Source of the DNA: an uncultured Prevotella sp.
GTDB lineage: Bacteria > Bacteroidota > Bacteroidia > Bacteroidales > Bacteroidaceae
Direction of reading: 5' to 3'
DNA length: 44,253 nt
NCBI GenBank assembly: GCA_905233425.1
Contig: CAJOEC010000074.1
Span: 1 to 44,253 of the forward strand
Each line of letters starts with the position of its first letter. Position 1 is the stretch's first letter. The position numbers and the translations under genes are program-made. Shown one piece after another: positions 23,133 to 29,732 of the stretch. Under the pieces are notes generated by a model. The model did no database searches. It saw only the letters and a list, made by a program, of their open reading frames with translations, and was not told the origin of the DNA.

Positions 23133-23272
23133 CAAAACTGTTAGAAGATGATGTCCACCTTCGTATTGAGGAAGCAGAACGGGGAATCGTCGAGGGAAAG
23201 GTCGTAAGCCACGAAGAAGTTTTAAGACATTCTTACGAACTGCTGGAGAAATCACAGATCTTTTTGGACTGA
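23129..23272 (+). CDS. 47-aa antitoxin-like ORF overlapping the sppA stop
   Basis: It starts at the ATG of an ATGA overlap with sppA and reads MTKLLEDDVHLRIEEAERGI, continuing VEGKVVSHEEVLRHSYELLE. The pattern IEEAERGIVEGKVVSHEEV is very like the C-terminal half of RelB/ParD-type antitoxins. No toxin follows, and the DNA-binding half is missing. It may be a decayed antitoxin, or a small regulatory protein translated by coupling with sppA. Similarity is judged by eye only. Confidence 0.5.
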   Translation: MTKLLEDDVHLRIEEAERGIVEGKVVSHEEVLRHSYELLEKSQIFLD

Positions 23273-23309
23273 ATGTAATAATCTCAAGTTTCGGAAGTGA
23301 AAAAAGCCC

Positions 23310-23512
23310 AGCCAAAAAGCCCTGAAAGGGCGTTAAGACTACAGGCGGGGGTGCAACCCCCGCAAAAAGTGCAGAGAATAATAGCCCTGAAGGGGCGGCA
23401 GACTACTCTGCGACATTACTCTGTCGCCCCTTCGGGGCTTCCGTTAACGCCTAATTTACCGGGGGTTACACCCCCGTCTGTAATCTGTCAGGCCTTCGGC
23501 CTTTGCTGCGCA
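23310..23512. repeat. REP/MITE-like palindromic element, copy C
   Basis: Nested palindromes: gccctgaaagggc, gcgggggtgcaacccccgc, gccctgaaggggc / gccccttcggggc, ccgggggttacacccccg, aggccttcggcct. It is related to the fragment at 44178-44253 and more distantly to copies A and B. It fills the sppA-lpxK gap. Confidence 0.72.
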
Positions 23513-23543
23513 GGAACTTCCTAATCTTAAGTAATAATCAGTA

Positions 23544-24713
23544 ATGGAAGGTGATTTCATCAGAGTGAACAAGTGGCTCATGCCACTAAGCTGGGTTTAC
23601 GGTCTGGCTGTGCGCTTCAGGAACATGCTCTTCGACATGGGCATACTGAAGAGCCACAGTTTCTCCGTGCCCGTAATCTCAGTGGGGAACATCACCGTGG
23701 GTGGAACGGGGAAGACGCCACACGTGGAATATCTGGTGAAACTCCTGCAGGACACGGGAAAGGTCGCGGTGCTCAGCCGGGGGTACAAGCGGAAGACGAG
23801 CGGGTTCATCGTCGCCGGCGACGATGCAACGGCTGCCACCATCGGCGACGAGCCGCTGCAGGTGAAGAAGAAATTCCCAAAGGCCATAGTCGCCGTTGAC
23901 AAGAAACGAGTCAGGGGGATAAACCGGCTCATTGAGTACGACCCGGAGATAGATGTCATACTGCTCGACGACGCCTTCCAGCACCGCTACGTAAAGCCGG
24001 GCATAAACATACTGCTCGTCGACTACCACCGCCTTATCATCTACGACAAACTGCTGCCCGCAGGACGGCTGCGCGAACCGCTCAACGGCAAGAACCGCGC
24101 CGACATAGTCATCGTCACGAAGTGCCCAAGGGAGCTGAAACCCATGGAGTTCAGGGTTATAACGAAGACCATGGACCTCTATCCCTACCAGAACCTCTTC
24201 TTCACCACCACCGACTATGCGCCACTGAGTCCGGTGTTCCCCGCAGCCACAGTTCCCGCTCCAGCGGGCACCAACGTCCTCCTGCTCGCCGGCATCGCCT
24301 CGCCCCAGCAGCTTATCGACGACCTGACGAAGCTGTCGATGGTCGACCCCGGCAAGCTCACCACCCTCACATTCCCCGACCACCATTCGTTCAAGAAGAA
24401 GGACGTGAGGCGGATAAACAGCATGTTCGAGGCCCTGCCAAAGCCTCGGTGCATCGTCACCACCGAGAAAGACGCTGCACGGCTGCAAAACGTCGAGGGA
24501 CTCAGCGACGAGGTGAAAGCCTCGCTCTATGCTCTGCCTGTCCACATCAGCTTCATGCTCGACCAAGAATCAACGTTCAACGAAAACATTATAGGCTATG
24601 TACGCAAAAATTCAAGAAACAGCATCCTGGCTAAAAGAAAGGATGACAACAAACCCAAAGACGGCAATCGTACTGGGAACGGGACTCGGACAATTAGCTT
24701 CCGAAATAACTGA
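23544..24713 (+). CDS. lpxK: Tetraacyldisaccharide 4'-kinase LpxK
   Basis: 389 aa. LpxK phosphorylates the 4'-position of the lipid A disaccharide at the inner membrane. An N-terminal hydrophobic segment (LMPLSWVYGLAVRF) is followed by the P-loop VGNITVGGTGKTPH (about residues 47-60), LSRGYKRKTSGF, GDEPLQ, and DVILLDDAFQHRYV with the DDxFQH motif. TFPDHHSF and TTEKDAARL are further family blocks. The last 39 codons overlap the next gene in a different frame: the end (NSRNSILAKRKDDNKPKDGN) is read from the same DNA as the start of the phosphorylase. The similar length in relatives suggests the overlap is real. Confidence 0.95.
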   Translation: MEGDFIRVNKWLMPLSWVYGLAVRFRNMLFDMGILKSHSFSVPVISVGNITVGGTGKTPHVEYLVKLLQDTGKVAVLSRGYKRKTSGFIVAGDDATAATIGDEPLQVKKKFPKAIVAVDKKRVRGINRLIEYDPEIDVILLDDAFQHRYVKPGINILLVDYHRLIIYDKLLPAGRLREPLNGKNRADIVIVTKCPRELKPMEFRVITKTMDLYPYQNLFFTTTDYAPLSPVFPAATVPAPAGTNVLLLAGIASPQQLIDDLTKLSMVDPGKLTTLTFPDHHSFKKKDVRRINSMFEALPKPRCIVTTEKDAARLQNVEGLSDEVKASLYALPVHISFMLDQESTFNENIIGYVRKNSRNSILAKRKDDNKPKDGNRTGNGTRTISFRNN

Positions 24714-25470
24714 CACATACGAATTCCCATATTCCGAAATTCCCAATTTCCCTGTCTCCACAGTTGAGGGGCACAGCGGCAGGCTCATATTCGGAAAACT
24801 GGGCGGCATTGACATCATTGCCATGCAGGGCCGCTTCCACTTCTACGAGGGCTACTCGATGAAGGAGGTGACGTTCCCCGTGCGTGTGATGTACGAGCTG
24901 GGCATCAAGACGCTCTTCGTGTCGAATGCCGCCGGCGGCATGAACCCCGGATTCAAGATTGGCGACCTGATGGTCATCACCGACCACATAAACTTCTTCC
25001 CCGAACACCCGTTGCGCGGAAAGAACTTCCCCACCGGCCCACGATTCCCCGACATGCACCAGACCTACGACCTTGAGCTTATCAAACTGGCAGGGCAGAT
25101 AGCCCGCGAGAAGGGCATCCGTCTGCAGTACGGTGTCTACATGGGCGTGCAGGGACCCACATTTGAGACCCCGGCAGAGTATAAGATGTATCGCGCTCTG
25201 GGTGGCGACACCGTCGGCATGAGCACCGTGCCCGAGGTCATCGTGGCCCACCATTGCGGTATCCGTGTCTTCGGCGTGAGCATCGTCACCGACCTGGGCG
25301 GCTTCGACATTCCTGTCGAGGTGAGCCATGAGGAGGTGCAGGAAGCTGCCAACAAGGCCCAGCCCATCATGACCGAGCTGATGCGCGAGATGATTGTCAG
25401 GTCGGAGGGTGTGGAAAGCCACAAAGTGCAGAAATTCAACCCCGAACACCCGACAGAAGGTTGGGAATAG
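24598..25470 (+). CDS. Purine nucleoside phosphorylase
   Basis: 290 aa. It cleaves purine nucleosides with phosphate to the base and ribose 1-phosphate. It is the trimeric PNP type: phosphate loop AIVLGTGLGQLA near residue 23, VEGHSGRLIFGKL, MQGRFHFYEGYSM, NAAGGMNPGFKIGDLMVITD, GVYMGVQGPTFETPAEYKM and GMSTVPEVIVAHHCGIRVFG. The ATG at 24598 lies inside lpxK and gives an N-terminus (MYAKIQETASWLKE) like those of relatives, so the 116-bp overlap is probably genuine; a later ATG at 24643 would cut into the conserved helix. thiL follows 23 bp downstream. Confidence 0.94.
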   Translation: MYAKIQETASWLKERMTTNPKTAIVLGTGLGQLASEITDTYEFPYSEIPNFPVSTVEGHSGRLIFGKLGGIDIIAMQGRFHFYEGYSMKEVTFPVRVMYELGIKTLFVSNAAGGMNPGFKIGDLMVITDHINFFPEHPLRGKNFPTGPRFPDMHQTYDLELIKLAGQIAREKGIRLQYGVYMGVQGPTFETPAEYKMYRALGGDTVGMSTVPEVIVAHHCGIRVFGVSIVTDLGGFDIPVEVSHEEVQEAANKAQPIMTELMREMIVRSEGVESHKVQKFNPEHPTEGWE

Positions 25471-25493
25471 ACAACAATAATAAGAAAGAAAGG

Positions 25494-26600
25494 ATGGAAA
25501 TAGCCAAGTTGGGCGAGTTCGGACTCATCGACCGCCTCACAAAAGACCTCACGCCACGCAACGGGAGCACGCTGAAGGCTGTCGGCGACGACTGTGCCGT
25601 GATGCACTACCCCGACACCGAGGTGCTCGTCACCACCGACATGCTTATGGAGGGAGTGCACTTCGACCTCACCTACATAGACCTGCAGCACCTCGGTTAT
25701 AAGGCCGCCATGGTGAACATCAGCGACATCTTCGCCATGAACGGCACGCCACGGCAGCTGACCGTCTCGTTGGCATTGAGCAAGCGATTCTCGGTGGAGG
25801 ACGTGGAGACGTTCTATAGCGGACTGCGACTGGCCTGCGAGAAATGGGGCGTGGACATCGTGGGCGGCGACACCACGAGCAGCTACACCGGCCTGGCCAT
25901 CAGCATCACCTGCATCGGCGAGGCACGGCGCGAGGACATCGTCTACCGCAACGGCGCCCGTAACACCGACCTCGTCTGTGTCAGCGGCGACCTCGGTGCG
26001 GCTTATATGGGTCTCCAGCTGCTTGAGCGCGAGAAGAGCGTCTACTACGGGCAGATAAACGACCTGCAAAAGAAGATAGCACAGGCAAAGGCCGCCGGCG
26101 ACGAGGCAAGGCTGAAGTCACTCAACACCCAACTCGCTGCTCTCAACGACTTCCAGCCGGAGTTCGTCGGTAAGGAATACCTCATTCAGCGGCAGCTGCA
26201 GACGGAGGCACGCGGCGACATCATCGAGAAACTGCGTCTGGCCGGCATACGTCCCACGGCGATGATTGACATCAGCGACGGCTTGTCGTCGGAGCTGATG
26301 CACATCTGCAAGCAGAGCCACTGCGGATGCCGCATCTACGAGAAGGAGCTGCCCATCGACTACCAGACTGCCGTCATGGCCGAGGAGATGGAGATGAACG
26401 TCACCACCTGCGCACTTAACGGCGGCGAGGACTACGAACTGCTCTTCACCGTGCCCATAGGTGACTTGGAGAAAGTGAAGGAGCTGGACGACGTGCGCCT
26501 CATTGGACATATCACCGAAGAGAAATACGGCCAGATCCTCGTCACACGCGACGACCAGGAGTTTGAACTGAAGGCACAAGGCTGGAACCCTCTACAGTAG
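25494..26600 (+). CDS. thiL: Thiamine-monophosphate kinase ThiL
   Basis: 368 aa. ThiL makes thiamine diphosphate from thiamine monophosphate and ATP. Conserved blocks: GDDCAVMHYPDTEVLVTTDM (metal-binding Asp pair), VNISDIFAMNGTPRQ, IVGGDTTSS, TCIGEARREDIVYRNGAR, VSGDLGAAYMGLQ, MIDISDGLSSEL and NGGEDYELLFTVP. The start at 25494 follows aagaaagaaagg; the frame is open 11 codons further back without family similarity. A charged coiled-coil-like insert (about 180-215, DLQKKIAQAKAAGDEARLKS) precedes EYLIQRQLQTEAR; it is somewhat longer than usual. Confidence 0.95.
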   Translation: MEIAKLGEFGLIDRLTKDLTPRNGSTLKAVGDDCAVMHYPDTEVLVTTDMLMEGVHFDLTYIDLQHLGYKAAMVNISDIFAMNGTPRQLTVSLALSKRFSVEDVETFYSGLRLACEKWGVDIVGGDTTSSYTGLAISITCIGEARREDIVYRNGARNTDLVCVSGDLGAAYMGLQLLEREKSVYYGQINDLQKKIAQAKAAGDEARLKSLNTQLAALNDFQPEFVGKEYLIQRQLQTEARGDIIEKLRLAGIRPTAMIDISDGLSSELMHICKQSHCGCRIYEKELPIDYQTAVMAEEMEMNVTTCALNGGEDYELLFTVPIGDLEKVKELDDVRLIGHITEEKYGQILVTRDDQEFELKAQGWNPLQ

Positions 26601-26669
26601 GGATTGCCCCCAGTGTATGCCCGTCCTACGAGGGGTGTTCAAGTGTCTGCCCGCAAGACAAATTAATAA

Positions 26670-26806
26670 AGGTGATTTCTATTAATCAAATAATTGGTGC
26701 GCAGCCTTTCCCCTCCCTTGTAGGGGAGGGGTTAGGGGTGGGGTCAGTATATTTATCGCTGCCAATTAAAGGCTGCGCGTAGTTTTTGCAATTTATAGAA
26801 CATACC
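26670..26806 (+). repeat. Dispersed repeat with promoter-like end, copy 2
   Basis: Homologous to 19446-19590. It ends 12 bp before the BACON lipoprotein ATG. Its promoter-like end reads TAGTTTTTG, one T longer than the -7 consensus. It probably supplies the leader, and perhaps the promoter, of the lipoprotein gene. Confidence 0.78.
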
Positions 26807-26818
26807 TAAAGCATTATT

Positions 26819-27217
26819 ATGAGAAAACGATTCCGCAATGTTCGCAATGTGCTGATGACAAAAGCCCTCACACTTCTGGGCTTCAGCTCGCCTATGGCTC
26901 TTGTCGCCTGCTATGGCACACCGACAACCAACTACCCCGATGAGGTTTACATCGAAGCGAAAGAACTCGACTCCCACAAGGGCGACTCCACAAGGCTCTC
27001 CATCGTCTCCGAAGGTCGATGGCAGGTTGTCTCGGTGCCCGAGTTTGCCACCGTGTCGCAGGACAGTGGCGAGGGCACTGCCTGGATAACGGTGAAAGCT
27101 GCCGACGACAACCTCACCGGCGATTACCGCGAAGGGGAGATTGTGATTAGAAGCGATAATGGCGAACAGGCCATTGCCATAACACAACTCCCCGACATGG
27201 ATGATGCCGGGGAGTAG
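26819..27217 (+). CDS. Small lipoprotein with a BACON-like domain
   Basis: 132 aa. A basic, hydrophobic leader ends in a lipobox (MALVAC, lipid Cys31). After CYGTPTTNYPD, which resembles small Bacteroidota lipoproteins, comes one BACON-like beta domain (about 45-125): SIVSEGRWQVVSVPEFATVS, GEGTAWITVKAADDNLTGDY, EIVIRSDNGEQAIAITQLPD. BACON domains occur mostly in secreted carbohydrate-active or mucin-related proteins. It stands alone, convergent with the GH43 gene 31 bp away; a ttcac-gtgaa mini-hairpin lies between them. The start at 26819 is the first ATG after the repeat-derived leader. Confidence 0.78.
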   Translation: MRKRFRNVRNVLMTKALTLLGFSSPMALVACYGTPTTNYPDEVYIEAKELDSHKGDSTRLSIVSEGRWQVVSVPEFATVSQDSGEGTAWITVKAADDNLTGDYREGEIVIRSDNGEQAIAITQLPDMDDAGE

Positions 27218-27248
27218 AGTGCCGTGTATTCACTTATTCGTGAAAAAG

Positions 27249-28271
27249 TCATTCCAAGGTGGGCCAGCCGTCGCTGGTCCACTTTATTTCTTTCTGTATG
27301 AGTATGCTGGCACCGTTCATCTTTGTGCTGTAGCCATGGCAGATGAAGATGGTCCCGCCAGTAGGCAGGTCGTAGGCGGCACAGTGGCCGGCGGCCTCAA
27401 ACTCGTGCTTGTCGCCCTCGATGAACAGCGTACCCCCACCTTCCGTCATCGGTTTGCCTTCGCGGTCTGTGTATGGACCGTCTACTGTTTTCGAGCGTCC
27501 AACGGCCACACGGTAATTGCTCTTGGCACCACGGCAGCAGTAGTCCCACGACACGAACAGATAGTACCACCCGTCGTGCTTCAGAATGAACGGCGCCTCG
27601 ATGGCATTACGCCCAGCAAACTGCGAAGTGGGGTTCTCAGGTGCGTTGGGGTCGTTCAGTCGGTAGCGCCGGGCGATGGTAGAAGCCTCTGAAGGCGAAA
27701 GGGGGGCTTCTGCTATCTGTATACCGTCCCAGAACGAGCCCCAGGTCATCCACATCTGGTCGTTGTCGTCGACGACGAGGCACGGGTCGATGGCGTTCCA
27801 GTTGTCGCGTTTCTCCTTCGATGCCACAAGGCATCCCTCGTCCTTCCACTGTCCGTTGAGGCGGTCGGCACTCATCAGTCCTATGGCTGATGTGTTCTTG
27901 CCGAATGTGGAACAGCTGTAGGCAAGCCACCAGCGGTCGTGCCAGCGGATGATGTCGGGTGCCCACACATGGTCGCGGAAGCCGGGGACGGAGTCGCGGG
28001 TCCACTCCGGCAGATTCTCAATGAATGGCGTGGACTGCACCACCCACGTCTTGCGGTCTTTCGATGTTGCCCACTGTAGGCCATTGCCCGTGGAGAGAAG
28101 ATAGTACGTCCCCTGCTCCCAGGCCATAACTGGGTCGTGAACCATCACGGTGTCGGCCACGAAGGCCATGCGTCGGGGGCGCTGGCGGCGCTGCCCGTCG
28201 GGCTGGGAAAAGGCAGGGACGGCACATAGTGCCACCATACCGAACAAAATTGCTGATTGTAATAGTCTCAT
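27249..28271 (-). CDS. GH43 family glycosidase (arabinanase/arabinosidase-like)
   Basis: 340 aa with a signal peptide (MRLLQSAILFGMVALCAVPA). The five-blade propeller shows the GH43 set: base Asp in MVHDPVMAWEQGTYYLL, transition-state Asp in NAIDPCLVVDDNDQMWMTWG, acid Glu in NAIEAPFILKHDGWYYLFVS, with DHVWAPDI and a late GHCAAYD His. The pattern fits endo-arabinanase or arabinofuranosidase subgroups; the substrate is not certain. The start at 28271 begins the signal peptide; the frame is open to 28340 but would overlap the upstream gene. A short P2-type insert (EAPLSPSEAS) lies before TIARRYRLND. It is last in a run with purL and the chromate-transporter genes, an odd functional mix. Confidence 0.9.
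   Translation of the reverse strand: MRLLQSAILFGMVALCAVPAFSQPDGQRRQRPRRMAFVADTVMVHDPVMAWEQGTYYLLSTGNGLQWATSKDRKTWVVQSTPFIENLPEWTRDSVPGFRDHVWAPDIIRWHDRWWLAYSCSTFGKNTSAIGLMSADRLNGQWKDEGCLVASKEKRDNWNAIDPCLVVDDNDQMWMTWGSFWDGIQIAEAPLSPSEASTIARRYRLNDPNAPENPTSQFAGRNAIEAPFILKHDGWYYLFVSWDYCCRGAKSNYRVAVGRSKTVDGPYTDREGKPMTEGGGTLFIEGDKHEFEAAGHCAAYDLPTGGTIFICHGYSTKMNGASILIQKEIKWTSDGWPTLE
27682..27710. repeat. P2 fragment inside GH43
   Basis: gaagcctctgaaggcgaaag plus gggggcttc; its ends are gaagcc and ggcttc. It encodes EAPLSPSEA in the frame used by the purL and pectinase copies. Confidence 0.7.
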
Positions 28272-28323
28272 AGTCTGGTTTTGTTTTGTGTCTTGTTGTG
28301 TTCTGTTGTCTTGATTCCTGTTG

Positions 28324-28893
28324 TCAGTAGAGCAGGACAAGGCCGGCCACGGCGCTCATCAGAATCATCTTTATGGGGTTGATCTTGTAGACTTTTGTCC
28401 CAACGTATGTTGCGCAGAAGAGGAACACGCTGACCCAGAACTGCCAGGGGTTCTCAGTCGGCGTGGAGAAATTCTCGCGGTTGCAGAGCAGGAGCGTGGC
28501 GGCAGCAAGGAGGCCCACCACGGCAGGACGAAGGCCGGAGAACACCGACTGCACCGTGCGTGTATTCATGTATTTCATGAACAGACGGCTGATAATAATC
28601 ATCAGTATTAGCGACGGCAGCACCAGCGCAAAGGTGGCCACAGCCGAGCCGAGCACCGAAGCCGTCTCGCCCATACCGGCATTGTGGCAGGCCATGTAGC
28701 CGCAGTAGGTGGCGGAATTGATGCCAATTGGGCCGGGGGTCATCTGGCTGATGGCCACAATGTCGGTGAACTGTGCCGTGGTCATCCAAACAGGCACCAC
28801 CTTCGTCTGTATCAGCGACAGCATCCCGTAGCCGCCACCAAAACCGAACAGGCCGATGACAAAGAACGTACAAAACAGGTCTAAGTACAGCAT
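28324..28893 (-). CDS. Chromate transporter-type membrane protein, half-size, second gene
   Basis: 189 aa, about six hydrophobic segments. The ChrA-type half signature is at the N-terminus: FVIGLFGFGGGYGMLSLIQ, then IVAISQMTPGPIGINSATYCGY. Half-size chromate transporters (CHR) work as pairs encoded side by side; the family moves chromate in some members, but the substrate of most is unknown. The partner half starts upstream at 29677 and ends 58 bp away. No insertion is visible in this gene. Confidence 0.9.
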   Translation of the reverse strand: MLYLDLFCTFFVIGLFGFGGGYGMLSLIQTKVVPVWMTTAQFTDIVAISQMTPGPIGINSATYCGYMACHNAGMGETASVLGSAVATFALVLPSLILMIIISRLFMKYMNTRTVQSVFSGLRPAVVGLLAAATLLLCNRENFSTPTENPWQFWVSVFLFCATYVGTKVYKINPIKMILMSAVAGLVLLY

Positions 28894-28908
28894 ATTTCTT
28901 TCTTAACA

Positions 28909-28965
28909 ACGAATTTGCCGAATTACACGAATGGCACGAATTCTCTAAATTTCACGAATTCTCTG
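28909..28965. repeat. CGAATT-type repeat
   Basis: cgaatt or cgaat recurs about every 10 bp (acgaatt, ccgaatt, acgaat, acgaatt, acgaatt). It supplies the last codons and stop (TGA) of the upstream chromate-transporter half. Related sequence is at 19067. Confidence 0.75.
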
Positions 28966-29677
28966 CTTCCTTCCCATTAGCCCCAGAAGCCCCAGATGTC
29001 CCATTAGCCCCAGACCCCCCAGAGTTCTTAGCAGCCCTATGTCCTCCCCATACCAGTCCTCCGAGGGCGGCAGCAATGATGATGTATATGGGTGAGACTC
29101 CGAGGAGCCAGATGAGCAGGGCGCTGACGATGGGGATCCAGAAGGTGAAGCGGTTGAGCTTTGCCGACCGTGCCATGTTGAACGTGGGCACGGCAATGAG
29201 GGCTACCACGGCGGGACGTATGCCCCGGAACATGGCGGCCACAATGGGGTTCTCCTCAAACTGGTGGAAGAAAATGGCAATGATGAGGATGATGAGGAAC
29301 GAGGGCAGGGCAGTACCTAAGGTACAACTGATGGCTCCGGCGGTGTGCCGCAGCTTGTAGCCGATGAACGTGCTGATGTTGATGGCAAACACGCCGGGAC
29401 AGCTCTGCGCTATGGCTATTAGGTCGAGGAACTCATCCCTCGTCACCCAGTGGCGCTTGTCCACGACTTCTGCCTCGATGAGGGGAATCATGGCATAGCC
29501 GCCGCCAAGGGTGAAAAGCCCAATCTTGAAGAAAGTGGTGAAAGAGAGAAAGAAGCCAGCAGACCCTCCAGCAGCCCCAGCAGACCCTCCAGCAGCCCCA
29601 GCAGACCCACCCCCGACCCCTCCCTGTGAGGGAGGGGAGTAGTTACTTTTTTCGCTAATTTCGGATACTTGATTCAT
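28952..29677 (-). CDS. Chromate transporter-type membrane protein, half-size, first gene
   Basis: 241 aa. The transporter part (FFLSFTTFFKIGLFTLGGGY, AIAQSCPGVFAINISTFIGY, then hydrophobic helices to LVWGG) matches the CHR half. The N-terminus is MNQVSEISEK, then about 30 repeat-derived residues (SNYSPPSQGGVGGGSAGAAG, followed by 7-residue repeats). The last 20 residues (GSGANGTSGASGANG...) come from a 9-bp tandem repeat. I chose the ATG at 29677: it lies 28 bp after the purL stop, inside the spacer of a P1 element; a longer frame to 29776 overlaps purL and is pure repeat. The extended ends are probably tolerated because they are not in the membrane core. Confidence 0.87.
   Translation of the reverse strand: MNQVSEISEKSNYSPPSQGGVGGGSAGAAGGSAGAAGGSAGFFLSFTTFFKIGLFTLGGGYAMIPLIEAEVVDKRHWVTRDEFLDLIAIAQSCPGVFAINISTFIGYKLRHTAGAISCTLGTALPSFLIILIIAIFFHQFEENPIVAAMFRGIRPAVVALIAVPTFNMARSAKLNRFTFWIPIVSALLIWLLGVSPIYIIIAAALGGLVWGGHRAAKNSGGSGANGTSGASGANGKEAENS
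28974..29027. repeat. 9-bp tandem repeat at the 3' end of the first chromate-transporter gene
   Basis: Six units such as ccattagcc, ccagaagcc and ccagatgtc, read as GAN/GTS/GAS tripeptides on the minus strand. Confidence 0.75.
29558..29608. repeat. 21-bp tandem repeat in the first chromate-transporter gene
   Basis: agcagaccctccagcagcccc occurs twice exactly, plus a third partial unit that runs into the P1 arm. It encodes a 7-residue Ala/Gly/Ser repeat. Confidence 0.85.
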
Positions 29678-29732
29678 GTGAGGATTGTGGTATATACTCC
29701 CCTCCCTACAGGGAGGGGCCGGGGGTGGGTCT
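29600..29732. repeat. P1 palindromic element across the purL-chromate transporter junction
   Basis: The arms ccctccctgtgagggagggg and ccctccctacagggaggggc flank a spacer that contains the start codon of the transporter gene. The distal arm supplies the last codons of purL. One element thus carries the end of one gene and the start of the next. Confidence 0.85.
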
